Shown here: positions 43,224-52,581 of the stretch, piece by piece
Layout: the number at the start of each line of letters is the position of its first letter
How positions within the stretch are numbered: position 1 is the first letter of the stretch
Assembly (NCBI RefSeq): GCF_004014715.1
Contig: NZ_CP034834.1
Location: 1 to 64,000, forward strand
Length of the DNA: 64,000 nucleotides
Source: Pseudoalteromonas sp. R3
GTDB taxonomy: Bacteria > Pseudomonadota > Gammaproteobacteria > Enterobacterales > Alteromonadaceae
Direction of reading: 5' to 3'
Position numbers and translations under genes: made by a program
The notes under the pieces: model-generated
Seen by the model: the letters and a program-made list of their open reading frames with translations, nothing else
Told to the model about the DNA's origin: nothing
Databases searched by the model: none

Positions 43224-43598
43224 TCAATCTTTTTTCGATGATGCACACAGCAGTGCCTGTAGCTGATGCAAGGATATGGGCTTAACAAAGTAGGTCTCTA
43301 TGCCTACGGTGGCGTATCGGCTGGCGCAGATTTCGTCGCCCGACATACCTATCAACTGACAGGGTTGTTCATGCAGTGGCTGTTGTTCTCTAAGTATATT
43401 TGCCAGTTGAAGTCCACACTCACCATCTTCCAGGTGCGCATCGATAAAGGCCCAGTCAAACCAATCTGTCTCAAGGTGGGCCAATAATTCTTCCTTATCC
43501 CGAGCCTGTGATACTGCCACGCCCAGAGTTGCCAATTGATTGCTAAGCAGATTTAAAAACAGGGCATTATCATCAATCAGGATTGCGCTTTGACTCAT
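43224..43598 (-). CDS. Stand-alone receiver (REC) response regulator
   Basis: 124 residues from ATG 43598. This ATG overlaps the stop of the upstream EAL gene as ATGA and has GGGGA just before it, so it is preferred over the in-frame ATG at 43607. A CheY-like domain only: acidic LIDDN, phosphoacceptor D53 in FIDAHLEDGE, the Thr/Ser position in LIGMSGDE, and Lys in YFVKPI. The post-phosphoacceptor sequence is HLEDG rather than MPxMDG. With no output domain it probably relays phosphate or competes for the HPt domain of the hybrid kinase. Confidence 0.88.
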   Translation of the reverse strand: MSQSAILIDDNALFLNLLSNQLATLGVAVSQARDKEELLAHLETDWFDWAFIDAHLEDGECGLQLANILREQQPLHEQPCQLIGMSGDEICASRYATVGIETYFVKPISLHQLQALLCASSKKD

Positions 43599-44800
43599 GT
43601 TCCCCATTCCAAAAGTGGTTTATCCAGGTTGTGCGTCAACCAGTTTAGCAAAACATCTGCAGCTAAAGGCTTGGCAAACAGGAACCCCTGTGCGACATCA
43701 ATACCGCACAGGCGTAAGTAGTTTAATTCACCAACATGTTCTATGCCTTCCGCGACTGTTTTCAGAGACAGCTTTTTTGCAAGATCAGAGGTCGCAGACA
43801 CAATTGCTTGTTTTTTGCTGTCGGAATCACAATTGTGCACAAAGCTACGATCAATTTTGAGTTCACTGAAAGGCACCTGATTTAATTGTGTAAAGCTTGA
43901 AAAGCCAGTGCCAAAGTCGTCAATAGAAAGTGGGAACCCCTTGAGCCTGAATCGGAGCAACACCTCAAGAGTACGAGGTAAATTGTCGAGTAATTGGCTT
44001 TCGGTGATTTCTAAAATAATTTGCTTACGAGGCACAGAGTATTGTTCACACAAGGTGGCCAGTTTATTTGGTAGTTCAATATCATAAAGTGCTCCGGCGC
44101 TGAGGTTGAGACTGAAGCTCAGAGATTTTACCTGTTCATAATGGTCGTGATACAGCGTCAGGGTTTGTGCAAGTAATTGAAGTGAGAGCTCAGCCGAAAA
44201 CCCTGCACGCTCCAGCTGAGGAATAAAGTCACTGGGCGGGATCAGGCCATCAAAGGGATGGTACCACCGAGCGAGAATCTCCATACCAATAACATTGAGC
44301 GATTCCAGCGACACCTTAGGCTGATAATGTGCTTTAAACTGCTGCCGGTCGAGGCCGACTCTGATATCACTGGCGTTATAGCTTTTTTCGGGCAGAGCTG
44401 GAGATTGTCTATGATGTTGATCCAGACACTCGAGTAGGGTGGTCAATCGTGCCAGTGAAACAGGCTTGTCGATATTGGAGATAATATTCAGGTTATGCAT
44501 TGTGCCCAGATTGCTGGCGGTTTCTAATACGTCTTTATCTTCGCCACTGAGTAACACTATTGGGGTTGTCAATTTGGCATCGGCGAAAATACGCAGTAAC
44601 TCTATGCCATCAATTTCGGGCATATTCAAATCTAAAAAAATCACAGACGCAGAGTCACACAGCCCGGAATCCAGAGCGCTACGCCCTGCGGTAAAGCCAT
44701 AGTAGTCGACATCCTGGGCGACTTGTTTAAGTAACAACTCCAGCTGGGTAATGATTAACTGGTTGTCATCGATTGCGATTACTCTTATCAGATTATTCAT
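43595..44800 (-). CDS. REC-EAL cyclic-di-GMP phosphodiesterase response regulator
   Basis: 401 residues from ATG 44800, chosen because AAAGGCGAG lies upstream and the REC fold starts there; the frame is open to 44905 but that would overlap the kinase gene. REC (1-125) has D57 in FLDLNMPEIDG. The EAL domain (about 155-395) shows EILARW in place of EALVRW, ILEITESQLL, IDDFGTGFSSF, LKIDRSFVHN and KTVAEGIEH, so the metal and catalytic acidic residues look intact and c-di-GMP hydrolysis is expected. Phosphorylation by the kinase encoded upstream, 67 bases away, is the probable control. It follows that gene in the same operon. Confidence 0.92.
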   Translation of the reverse strand: MNNLIRVIAIDDNQLIITQLELLLKQVAQDVDYYGFTAGRSALDSGLCDSASVIFLDLNMPEIDGIELLRIFADAKLTTPIVLLSGEDKDVLETASNLGTMHNLNIISNIDKPVSLARLTTLLECLDQHHRQSPALPEKSYNASDIRVGLDRQQFKAHYQPKVSLESLNVIGMEILARWYHPFDGLIPPSDFIPQLERAGFSAELSLQLLAQTLTLYHDHYEQVKSLSFSLNLSAGALYDIELPNKLATLCEQYSVPRKQIILEITESQLLDNLPRTLEVLLRFRLKGFPLSIDDFGTGFSSFTQLNQVPFSELKIDRSFVHNCDSDSKKQAIVSATSDLAKKLSLKTVAEGIEHVGELNYLRLCGIDVAQGFLFAKPLAADVLLNWLTHNLDKPLLEWGT

Positions 44801-44867
44801 CTCGCCTTTAATGACCTTACGGTTTGAGCATGTTGGGCACTGATTACGACTTGCCTGACTAAACTTT

Positions 44868-47800
44868 TTATCCAAGTATAGTTTCAATTTCCACACATGC
44901 GGCATTAAACTTCTCGTGACAGACCTTTTGCAAGACCTGGACCTGTTCTATATCTTCTGCTTTCGCAGCTTGTTCAAGTGCGTAAAACTCGTCGGCAAGT
45001 GACTGAGCACCAATTGCTTTTGCCGATGATTTTAATTGGTGAGCCGTGTTCTTTATGGTGCCAAGTGATACATCCGTGGCATTTAAGCCCTTTACCAGAG
45101 GATGAGAATCTGCCAAAAAACCTTGTAAAAACTGCTTTTGAATGCCTTTGTCAGTGCCTACGTAATTTTCCAGCACACTCAAGTCCACCAAACGTGTATT
45201 GGTCTCGCCTGGTTTATTCCCTAACGTATGAGCAGTTGGCAAACTAAGATTTGGCGCCTCAGTCACTGCGTGTGATGCTAAATCGGTGTGGCCATTTATG
45301 CTCTGTGGTTGCGCAGATTTGGGTTGATGTAGCCACTGTTCTATTTTGCCGCGCAAAGCGTGTAACACAATGGGTTTGCAAATGTAGTCATCCATGCCGG
45401 CATTGATGCACTTTTCCCGCTCACCACTGAGTGCATTCGCCGTTGCAGCTATGATGGGCAGACTTGGTACTTTCCCTTGCTCTTCGAGCTCACGAAAGGT
45501 TTTAGCAAATGTATAGCCATCCATCACAGGCATATGACAATCGCTGATGATCAACGAGAATTGGTATTTTTGCATCAGCTCCAGAGCAATGGCGCCATGC
45601 TCGGCAATAATACACTGCAACCCAAGTAAAGCGAGCTGGCGTTTAAACAGGTCCTGATTGTAGACATTGTCTTCGATCACTAAGATAAGGGCATTTTTCT
45701 GTTGTGCTTGCTCTATTGTCGGCAGCTGTTCGTCGCCAGGGAGCGAGCTCATATCTGGCTCCGGGCTGAGCTGACCTTCCAGCATAGCTATTTTTTCTAC
45801 GACCCTGAAGGCGTAGTATGGGTTGTTCTCTATCGCATATATGTTGGTGCCTTCTGCGGTGGGCATATTGAAACTGGCATGTTCCAGTACCAGACACTTT
45901 AATTCGCTGTTCGTTGAAATAATATCCTGACCATTGGTCACCAGATGCTGATATTTTTCACTGGTGATGATCAGGTAGTCAACACTCAGACGGGCAAGCA
46001 AGTAGGCATTGAGGTCTTCATCACTGATTAACTGGCATTGCATACCATATGCACTGAGGTTGTGTGCCAGGTCTTGTTCAAATTTGTCATCGTCAGAGAC
46101 GATATAGGCGGTTAAGCCCTCGAAGGAAATGGTTATTTCCTGATCACCTGTCGCGCTTGGAGAGAAAGGCAGCGTGACGATGAAGTTACTGCCTACGTCC
46201 TCCAGGCTATGACACACAATCGTGCCTTTCATAAGTTCACAAAGCCGCATGGTAATAGACAGTCCAAGCCCGGTGCCCCCATACTTTCTCTGAATACTGT
46301 CATCGGCTTGAACGAAGGGTTTAAACAGGCCTTTGGTTTGTTCCTCACTCATGCCTTTGCCATTGTCCTTGACGCTGATCTCCAGGTGTCCGGGTTCAGG
46401 GGCAGGTGACACGAAGACCTCAACATGACCAATTTTACTGGCTGATGTTTTGGTGAACTTAACCGCATTGCCAACTAAGTTAAGTAAGATCTGGCGGATC
46501 CTAATTGGGTCACTCTCGTGCCAATAGCCCAGAGAAGGATCAAAGTAAAAGTTCAGGATGATACGTTTTTCATGGCACTGATGGCTCATCAGCTCGCACA
46601 GTTCTTTGGTCAGGTTTTGCCAGCTGAAGGATGTGTGTTCAATGACCATTTTACCCGCTTCAATTTTCGAAAAGTCGAGTATGTCGTTGATTATTCGCAG
46701 TAGCATCATGGCCGAGTTTTTGGCTACTGAGGTTAGGTGACGTTGCTCATCGCTCAGTCTTGACTGAGATAAGATATCCAGCATGCCGACCACGCCGTTC
46801 ATTGGGGTTCTGATCTCATGGCTCATTGTGGCTAGGAAACGGGATTTGGCTTTGTTGGCGGTTTCGGCGGTTTCTTTGGCATCGGCCAAAACAGTAGCGT
46901 CATTTTTGCGTTGGGTAATATCATGCTGATAAAGCAACATGTATTTTTTATCGTTGCATATAATGTTGGTTAGAATCACCTCAAACCACATTTTTGAGCC
47001 ATCAAGCTGATAGCAAATCTCCATATCTTTATAATATAGATCACGTGTCTTGGCTGCTGACAGCGCTTCCAGCAAAGGCTTTTTATTCGACAGTGGTAAT
47101 AAGGAAATCACATCAACCAGATTGTCGTCCACACGCATCAAAGTGTTAATGAACAGCCCGCTTTCTTCTAAATTCAGGCGCTTGCTTTTGTACCAAAAGC
47201 GATTGATCAGACGAATATTTGCTTCACCGTCCAACAGCAAAATAAAGGCCGGGATACTATCCAGTGTGGCTTCCAGCAGGCTCTCGGTTTCTCGGTTTCG
47301 ATGCAACAATTGCTGGACTTCGTGACGCTGTATTTCGGCTTCTTTCATCCTGTCCAGCGCTTCCTGACGTGCCGCTTTGAGTGATGCCTGATACTTGTTT
47401 TGTCTTTGCTGCTGTGCCACCTGCTCTGAAATATCCCTCACGACTCCGACCACACACAGAGGCAGTGTTTTATCACTTTGATGAGAGGTCATAATAACTT
47501 CAAGCTGTATTTCTGAATACTGCTCTTTGTGCAGATTTAATGTGAGCCGGTACTGTGAACCCGGAGCATGATTATGCAGGTGTTCGAAAAGGGCACGTCG
47601 ACTTGCACGCGTGAGTTTGCGCAACACTTCTTTGTAAGGGGCATATTTTCCGCTGCTTTGTATATCGAGGATGGTTTTGAGTGTCTTTGACAGTAATACC
47701 AGATGACTGCCTTCTTGCCACTCCCAGCTCCCCATACCAATGATCTGCTCAGAATTGGATAACAGCAGACGTTCTTTATCGAGCTGACCTTCAGAATGCT

Positions 47801-49583
47801 GAAGCTGTTCAATAATTCGGTTTTGTGCTCTATGCGCCAGCACCAATGCGGTCAGGCTTAGGGTGAGTAGCAGCACCAGCTGTACCGAAAACTCTTGTTG
47901 CAGAGTACTTATATATTGCTCAATTTGTTGGGGGTCTTGCGTTGCCCTAACGGTAAAGTCAAGCGCAAAATTACGATGGACCAGTTCTAAACCGTTTTTG
48001 TTTATCGCGGTGTTTTGGCCTGAGGTATGGTCATTACGTCCAATCACAATGTTATTAAACAGCAAATCTGTTGTGATCCCCTGATAGGCAACCGGCATCT
48101 TGAGGATTTTAGCGAGTGTATTATCGATGGGCTGAACGAGTACCAGCAGGATGTCAGATAACCCTGTTGCGCTTGTTTGTGGTGCGGTTGAAACACTATA
48201 TAGCTTGTTATTGCTATCCTCTATTAATGCAAGAGTAAGAGATTTTTCACCTTGTCTGGTAATACTGTTAATGATGGTCTGTCGCAACTGCTTTACGGGC
48301 AATGTGGCGGGAAACAGGCCGACCAAATCTTTATCCGTGAGAGTAAACTTGCCGATGTATTCAGCTCCCATCGCATTCGAAAAAACGGGTTGCTTGGTTG
48401 TGTTCAGTGTTTGCAAGCGCTCCGTCAGTGGGCTTAGCCATAAATTATCTATGGCAATTACTGAGTAGGCCAGATTATTACTGAGCTCATTCGCAGAGCG
48501 GGTATAGAGGCTGTTACTGAGTTCTCCCTGGCTGATATCGTGCTCCGACATGATAAAAGACACTATTAAACCTAAAAGCAGCAGCAACTGGGATAGTTTA
48601 ACCGGGGTCTGATATCGTTTTCGGTTGGCGGTATGTCCGAGCGCTTGCCACAGCTGAATGCTGGAAACGATCAAAGCAGCAAATGTGAGCATACTCAACA
48701 TGACAGAATCAGATTTGTCTGCGTCGAACAATGACAGCTCAGAAGTGAGCTTGTGTTGGTTTTCAGTCAATTGCGTGTTGACTATTGTGATCAATTGCTC
48801 GAGAAATTGGGTTTTTTGTTGCCACCATTGCTGTGCATTAAAATTACTCTGGCCTGTGCTTTGTAATTGCACTACAACTTTATCGAGCGTCTGGCTATGT
48901 GGCTGCGCTAGCAGGGCATTCACTTGTTGTACAATGTCCTTGTCAAACGGGGTATTGTTTAGCAGAGCAAGGTGTGTGCTTTGTAAAGTAGACAGCTCAA
49001 AAATAGAGCTTGCCCGGCTGTCGATGGCGTTGTTAAGCAGGGCATAGGTGTGTGCCCGGAGTTTACCCGCCTGTTCAATGGCTAGCGTTAAACTATATAA
49101 ATGGTTATTAGGCGCATCGGCAGCAATTTTCAGCTCAATGGCCAGAAACAAATCCAGTAGCGCGTCAATTTTAGCCGAGTACAGGGTCATGACTTGTTCC
49201 CGTGTAAGCAAACGCTGGTCAAACAAGGCTCTGAGGTTCATTAACGCCGCTGTGCTTGGCAGGGATGAAATGAGGTTTTGGTTTTGTGCGCTCTGAGTTG
49301 CAATACTGGTTAGTGCGGTATTGCTGGCATTGCGATACTGATTGAGTTGGTTGAGAGTGTCTCCGGAGGCGCGCTCAGACAGCCCAAAGGTATAGCCACG
49401 CTCTTTTTGGAGCGCAAAGATAGCATGACTTATTTGTTGAATATAATTGATGTTTTGCAGACTTTCCTGAGCTGCCACTACCCGATGGTGTGCTGAGAAA
49501 TAGGTGCGAGCACACCTATCAAGCATTACCAAACAGGCAAGGACGACGGTTAACCATAGGACAATTCTGACATGCACTTGCAT
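44868..49583 (-). CDS. Hybrid sensor histidine kinase with NIT-like input, PAS, pseudo-REC, REC and HPt domains
   Basis: 1571 residues. TM1 about 8-21; periplasmic NIT-like helical domain (about 35-290, with LQKERGYTFG); two TM segments about 294-312 and 330-345; a second periplasmic domain (350-562); TM about 565-583. Cytoplasmic: PAS-like (610-720), PAS (770-892), HisKA with H922 in TMSHEIRTPMNG, HATPase with N1039, DNGKGM and GTGLGLSI; a receiver-like region (1155-1265) without a clear phosphoacceptor; intact REC with D1348 in ISDCHMPVMDG and K1403; HPt with H1515 in TAHQLKSSAKA. This is a complete BarA/ArcB-type phosphorelay. AAGGAAAG precedes the ATG. The NIT domain suggests, but does not prove, nitrate/nitrite sensing. 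Confidence 0.92.
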   Translation of the reverse strand: MQVHVRIVLWLTVVLACLVMLDRCARTYFSAHHRVVAAQESLQNINYIQQISHAIFALQKERGYTFGLSERASGDTLNQLNQYRNASNTALTSIATQSAQNQNLISSLPSTAALMNLRALFDQRLLTREQVMTLYSAKIDALLDLFLAIELKIAADAPNNHLYSLTLAIEQAGKLRAHTYALLNNAIDSRASSIFELSTLQSTHLALLNNTPFDKDIVQQVNALLAQPHSQTLDKVVVQLQSTGQSNFNAQQWWQQKTQFLEQLITIVNTQLTENQHKLTSELSLFDADKSDSVMLSMLTFAALIVSSIQLWQALGHTANRKRYQTPVKLSQLLLLLGLIVSFIMSEHDISQGELSNSLYTRSANELSNNLAYSVIAIDNLWLSPLTERLQTLNTTKQPVFSNAMGAEYIGKFTLTDKDLVGLFPATLPVKQLRQTIINSITRQGEKSLTLALIEDSNNKLYSVSTAPQTSATGLSDILLVLVQPIDNTLAKILKMPVAYQGITTDLLFNNIVIGRNDHTSGQNTAINKNGLELVHRNFALDFTVRATQDPQQIEQYISTLQQEFSVQLVLLLTLSLTALVLAHRAQNRIIEQLQHSEGQLDKERLLLSNSEQIIGMGSWEWQEGSHLVLLSKTLKTILDIQSSGKYAPYKEVLRKLTRASRRALFEHLHNHAPGSQYRLTLNLHKEQYSEIQLEVIMTSHQSDKTLPLCVVGVVRDISEQVAQQQRQNKYQASLKAARQEALDRMKEAEIQRHEVQQLLHRNRETESLLEATLDSIPAFILLLDGEANIRLINRFWYKSKRLNLEESGLFINTLMRVDDNLVDVISLLPLSNKKPLLEALSAAKTRDLYYKDMEICYQLDGSKMWFEVILTNIICNDKKYMLLYQHDITQRKNDATVLADAKETAETANKAKSRFLATMSHEIRTPMNGVVGMLDILSQSRLSDEQRHLTSVAKNSAMMLLRIINDILDFSKIEAGKMVIEHTSFSWQNLTKELCELMSHQCHEKRIILNFYFDPSLGYWHESDPIRIRQILLNLVGNAVKFTKTSASKIGHVEVFVSPAPEPGHLEISVKDNGKGMSEEQTKGLFKPFVQADDSIQRKYGGTGLGLSITMRLCELMKGTIVCHSLEDVGSNFIVTLPFSPSATGDQEITISFEGLTAYIVSDDDKFEQDLAHNLSAYGMQCQLISDEDLNAYLLARLSVDYLIITSEKYQHLVTNGQDIISTNSELKCLVLEHASFNMPTAEGTNIYAIENNPYYAFRVVEKIAMLEGQLSPEPDMSSLPGDEQLPTIEQAQQKNALILVIEDNVYNQDLFKRQLALLGLQCIIAEHGAIALELMQKYQFSLIISDCHMPVMDGYTFAKTFRELEEQGKVPSLPIIAATANALSGEREKCINAGMDDYICKPIVLHALRGKIEQWLHQPKSAQPQSINGHTDLASHAVTEAPNLSLPTAHTLGNKPGETNTRLVDLSVLENYVGTDKGIQKQFLQGFLADSHPLVKGLNATDVSLGTIKNTAHQLKSSAKAIGAQSLADEFYALEQAAKAEDIEQVQVLQKVCHEKFNAACVEIETILG

Positions 49584-49658
49584 GCGTGCTTTCCTTAATG
49601 TAGACGTTCAGGCATTTTTAACTATAGTGTATAAACCATCTGTTAATTGGTGATTTGG

Positions 49659-50153
49659 ATGAAAAGTCCGCCGCTACCGGATAACGAAGCACTGCGACTG
49701 AAAACATTACACGATTTGCAAGCGCTCGATACTCTCCCCGACGCCGAATTAGACAGGCTTACGGAATTTGCAGCCCATGTTTTTAATGTCCCTATTGCGC
49801 TTATTAGCCTGGTTGACAGTGACAGGCAATGGTTTAAGTCCAGAGTAGGACTTGATGCAGAGCAGACCTCTCGGGACATTTCATTTTGTGGTCATGCAAT
49901 TTGTCAGGAAGACGTGTTTGTTATTGATAATGCGACAAAAGACGAGCGCTTTTTTGACAACCCACTGGTAACCGATGGACTCAAGATCCGCTTTTATGCC
50001 GGTTGTCCTTTACGTCATCCCAACGGTTGCAATATGGGGACTTTGTGCCTGATTGACAGTGAACCGAGAGAGTTTAATGAGCATGATGCTTCAATTTTAC
50101 AGCAAGTTGCAGAGGATGTGGTTGAGCGGTTACTAAAACTGGCCCGACCTTAG
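49659..50153 (+). CDS. Single GAF-domain protein
   Basis: 164 residues, GAF domain throughout. It follows the pattern common to GAF-GGDEF sensors: LHDLQALDTLPDAELDRLT, ALISLVDSDRQWFKSRVGLD, then SRDISFCGHAIC and FYAGCPLRHP with NMGTLCLID. No output domain is present. ATG 49659 is favoured over GTG 49650 or TTG 49647. It is divergent from the hybrid kinase gene with about 75 bases between starts, so it may share regulation. The Cys in SFCGH and the GCPL Cys are as usual in the family. Ligand unknown. Confidence 0.85.
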   Translation: MKSPPLPDNEALRLKTLHDLQALDTLPDAELDRLTEFAAHVFNVPIALISLVDSDRQWFKSRVGLDAEQTSRDISFCGHAICQEDVFVIDNATKDERFFDNPLVTDGLKIRFYAGCPLRHPNGCNMGTLCLIDSEPREFNEHDASILQQVAEDVVERLLKLARP

Positions 50154-50159
50154 CGTACA

Positions 50160-50945
50160 TTACTTGTATTTATACCGGTCTTTAATGGTAGTGCGGACAT
50201 TTTGCGGTAATGCTAATAGCGCGGCTTCCAATTGCTGTGCGAGAGAGGCATTACTGTGCCGGTAGCCGATATATTGTGGTTCACTGTGGAAATCCTGTGC
50301 CAGTAAATTCACGGGCAGATTGAATTTATCTATCATATGCTGCGCCCACTGCTTATCCACTAACATAGCATCGACTCGCTTGGTCGTCAGGATATCAAAA
50401 AAGGTTTTAGCATGTTCGTCGTTTTCTTCATAGTAAGAGCGCCTGACTAATCGAGCGTCAAGGGCTTCGAGCTTGCGGTAAACCGCTTTAGGGTAAGGAT
50501 ATTCGGTTGCCAGCATGATTCTTGGTGTGCTGATGGCTTTAAAACCATCCAGGGTTTGAAACCTGGCAGCAGAGACTGCGAGGCTGAGTTGCCAAAAGGT
50601 TGTGGTATTGGAAAAAATGGCCAATCCATCTGTTTTGTCGACATGCAAAGAGAAATCTGTACTGCCAAACTTAACGTTGGCAACACAACGTTTAAAGGGG
50701 AGTTCGCTGAATTGAACTGTGCGATTTAGAGTCCGGGCTGCGGCTTTGATCAGATCGATTTCCTCACCCTTTGCAATGCCATCCTGGTCAACAAAACTAA
50801 AAGGGCGCCAGCGTTCAAAACATACGGATATCGGGGAGGAGGCAATATCGGGTTGCACATTTTCAGCCTGAGCCTGCACTGTTTCAGGTGAGGAAAGTAA
50901 AGTGATGATTAAAACTAAGATAACCTTTGAGTAAAGACGCGTCAT
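50160..50945 (-). CDS. Orphan periplasmic solute-binding protein (SBP_bac_3-like)
   Basis: 261 residues. Signal peptide about 1-26 (ending TVQAQA). The mature start ISVCFERWRPFSFVDQDG and EEIDLIKAAARTL match the first lobe of family-3 solute-binding proteins. The second lobe contains MLATEYPYPKAVYRKL and TKRVDAMLVDKQWA. There is no transporter nearby. It lies 18 bases from a second solute-binding gene (stop-to-start, same strand), so the two probably form an operon. Convergent with the GAF gene by 6 bases. Ligand unknown. Confidence 0.8.
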   Translation of the reverse strand: MTRLYSKVILVLIITLLSSPETVQAQAENVQPDIASSPISVCFERWRPFSFVDQDGIAKGEEIDLIKAAARTLNRTVQFSELPFKRCVANVKFGSTDFSLHVDKTDGLAIFSNTTTFWQLSLAVSAARFQTLDGFKAISTPRIMLATEYPYPKAVYRKLEALDARLVRRSYYEENDEHAKTFFDILTTKRVDAMLVDKQWAQHMIDKFNLPVNLLAQDFHSEPQYIGYRHSNASLAQQLEAALLALPQNVRTTIKDRYKYK

Positions 50946-50963
50946 TGCACCCTCTGTAAAGCA

Positions 50964-51701
50964 TTAATAGGATTGCGGTAAAAACAATGCCGGTTCGTTT
51001 CTTCGCAAACGCCTTAGCGCCTGGTTCATACTCTGAACCCATTGGGTATCTACCTGCTTGTTACAGGCAAAACCCAGATATGAACGGGAAAGTGGTAATA
51101 TTACGCGGTAGTGTGCCGGGTCTATGCCCGCCCGTTTAAACTGAAAGCGTGCGATAATATCGCCGTATGCAATTAAGTCAATGCGTTTTAGTTTCAGCAT
51201 TTGCACCAGCTCGAACCCAGATGCCAGAAAGACCAGATTATCCTGCTCTATCTTCGACTTTCGTAACAGCTGGTGGCCAATGTCGTTCTTTACAACCCCG
51301 ATTTTGTACTTCTTTAAGTCATTCAGGTTCTGAACCTGATAGGCATTTTCCTTATGGCCAATAATAGCTACTTGATTATCGATAGAGGGACCGATAAATT
51401 GAAATAACTCCGCACGCTCGCGTGTGTATGTTATAGAAAAAATGCAGGTTTTAGGCGAGGTCATGGCCATACGATAGGCTCTGGGCCAAGGCACAAGCAT
51501 GATGTCTCTTTTATCTAGTGTCCAGCCCAGATCCTGGTAAATACTATTTAGAATACGGATGGATAAGCCTTCTACCTCGCCATTGATATGGTAGTTAAAA
51601 GGCGGATAGTCTTCGGTTACCCATTCCAGGTTAGGTGTATCATAAGCCGCACTAAAAGCGATTAATGGATATAAGGCGACTAAACGTAGTAACTGGCGCA
51701 T
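50964..51701 (-). CDS. Orphan periplasmic solute-binding protein (SBP_bac_3-like)
   Basis: 245 residues. Short signal peptide (MRQLLRLVALYPLIAFSAA). The mature protein begins LEWVTEDYPPFNYHINGEV, the typical first strand and loop. Then MLVPWPRAYRMAMTSPKTC, followed by FSITYTRERAELFQFIGP, and a second lobe with KYKIGVVKNDIGHQLL and LKRIDLIAYGD. It resembles the 32.2-kb protein in length and layout more than it does its direct neighbour. No permease is nearby. First gene of the pair. Ligand unknown. Confidence 0.8.
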   Translation of the reverse strand: MRQLLRLVALYPLIAFSAAYDTPNLEWVTEDYPPFNYHINGEVEGLSIRILNSIYQDLGWTLDKRDIMLVPWPRAYRMAMTSPKTCIFSITYTRERAELFQFIGPSIDNQVAIIGHKENAYQVQNLNDLKKYKIGVVKNDIGHQLLRKSKIEQDNLVFLASGFELVQMLKLKRIDLIAYGDIIARFQFKRAGIDPAHYRVILPLSRSYLGFACNKQVDTQWVQSMNQALRRLRRNEPALFLPQSY

Positions 51702-51812
51702 TGCAATCTACCTTATTATCGGGCCGATGCAGGAGTCGGCAAAGATCTGCAAGTGAATATAGTTTTAGTATAGTACGCTGAGCGTGATTGCACTGTTTGC
51801 TGGCGCGGACCC

Positions 51813-52427
51813 TTAAGACAAGGAGAATAGATTGTCAGGTGTTTTGGCCGATTCGGGTGCCAGCTGTGGGTCTTGTGTATCGCCAAGCAGGTCATCGATT
51901 GCCATTTCCAGCCTGGCTTTGAGTTCATCAATGTTGTCTTTCAGCTTATCTTTTTCATAGTCAGGCAGTGACTTATCTTCATTAATTTCCTGCTCTGTGA
52001 GATCCAGCATTTCAATCCGGACTTTCAATTCTTTGTAGGCCAGAAAGTCTATGCCAAGATTATTGAACAGCAAGGCCTCGTTGACTTCATGGGGCTCGAC
52101 GCTGACTTCTATCGGCATCTCCATGATTTCTCTCATGGTTTCCTGATAAAGTTGAATGTGCTGTTGTTTCTCAGGCAAGCTTGAATCTACGTATTTCTGG
52201 GCATTGTCTTTCGCAACCTGATAGAAAGTTCTGGCCTGCTCGGAAATATTAGCAGGATCGATATCTGTGGAAACCGCAACGTCACTGGATTGTGTTCGTC
52301 CGGTTGAATTCATGGCGTTGTACAGTTGCTGTGTAAACTGGCGTTGTTGATCAAATTGTACCTGGCTGTGTTTCAGATGTGTAGTGTTCCCGATGGTGGA
52401 CAGATGTGTGAATGGGGTAACTTTCAT
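51813..52427 (-). CDS. Hypothetical acidic protein, 204 residues
   Basis: No family recognised. The protein is soluble and rich in Glu, Asp, Gln and Leu, with predicted helical stretches (EKQQHIQLYQETMREIMEMP and LKDNIDELKARLEMAIDD), and no signal peptide or Cys. The Gln-rich N-terminus (QVQFDQQRQFTQQLYNAM) and ISEQARTFYQ are somewhat reminiscent of small regulatory or flagellar-type helical proteins, but that is not enough to assign a function. AAGGAATT lies before the ATG at about the normal distance. The TonB-receptor terminator isolates it from the gene upstream. Confidence 0.6.
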   Translation of the reverse strand: MKVTPFTHLSTIGNTTHLKHSQVQFDQQRQFTQQLYNAMNSTGRTQSSDVAVSTDIDPANISEQARTFYQVAKDNAQKYVDSSLPEKQQHIQLYQETMREIMEMPIEVSVEPHEVNEALLFNNLGIDFLAYKELKVRIEMLDLTEQEINEDKSLPDYEKDKLKDNIDELKARLEMAIDDLLGDTQDPQLAPESAKTPDNLFSLS

Positions 52428-52511
52428 AAGGCAATTCCTTTAAATACGTCAGTATGATTAAGCAAAGACCGTACCTAAATAAGTTTTGTAATGCGCAATT
52501 GTGCAAGCAAC

Positions 52512-52548
52512 AAAAAAGCGAATTGAACAAGGCTCAATTCGCTTTTTG
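52512..52548 (-). terminator. Rho-independent terminator of the siderophore receptor gene
   Basis: A perfect 14-base stem (52513-52526 with 52534-52547), 7-base loop, with T-runs reading off the minus strand and also off the plus strand. It lies about 35 bases past the receptor stop. Confidence 0.85.
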
Positions 52549-52581
52549 TCTTAGTGCGCATTTACACTGTAAGTGGTTTTA

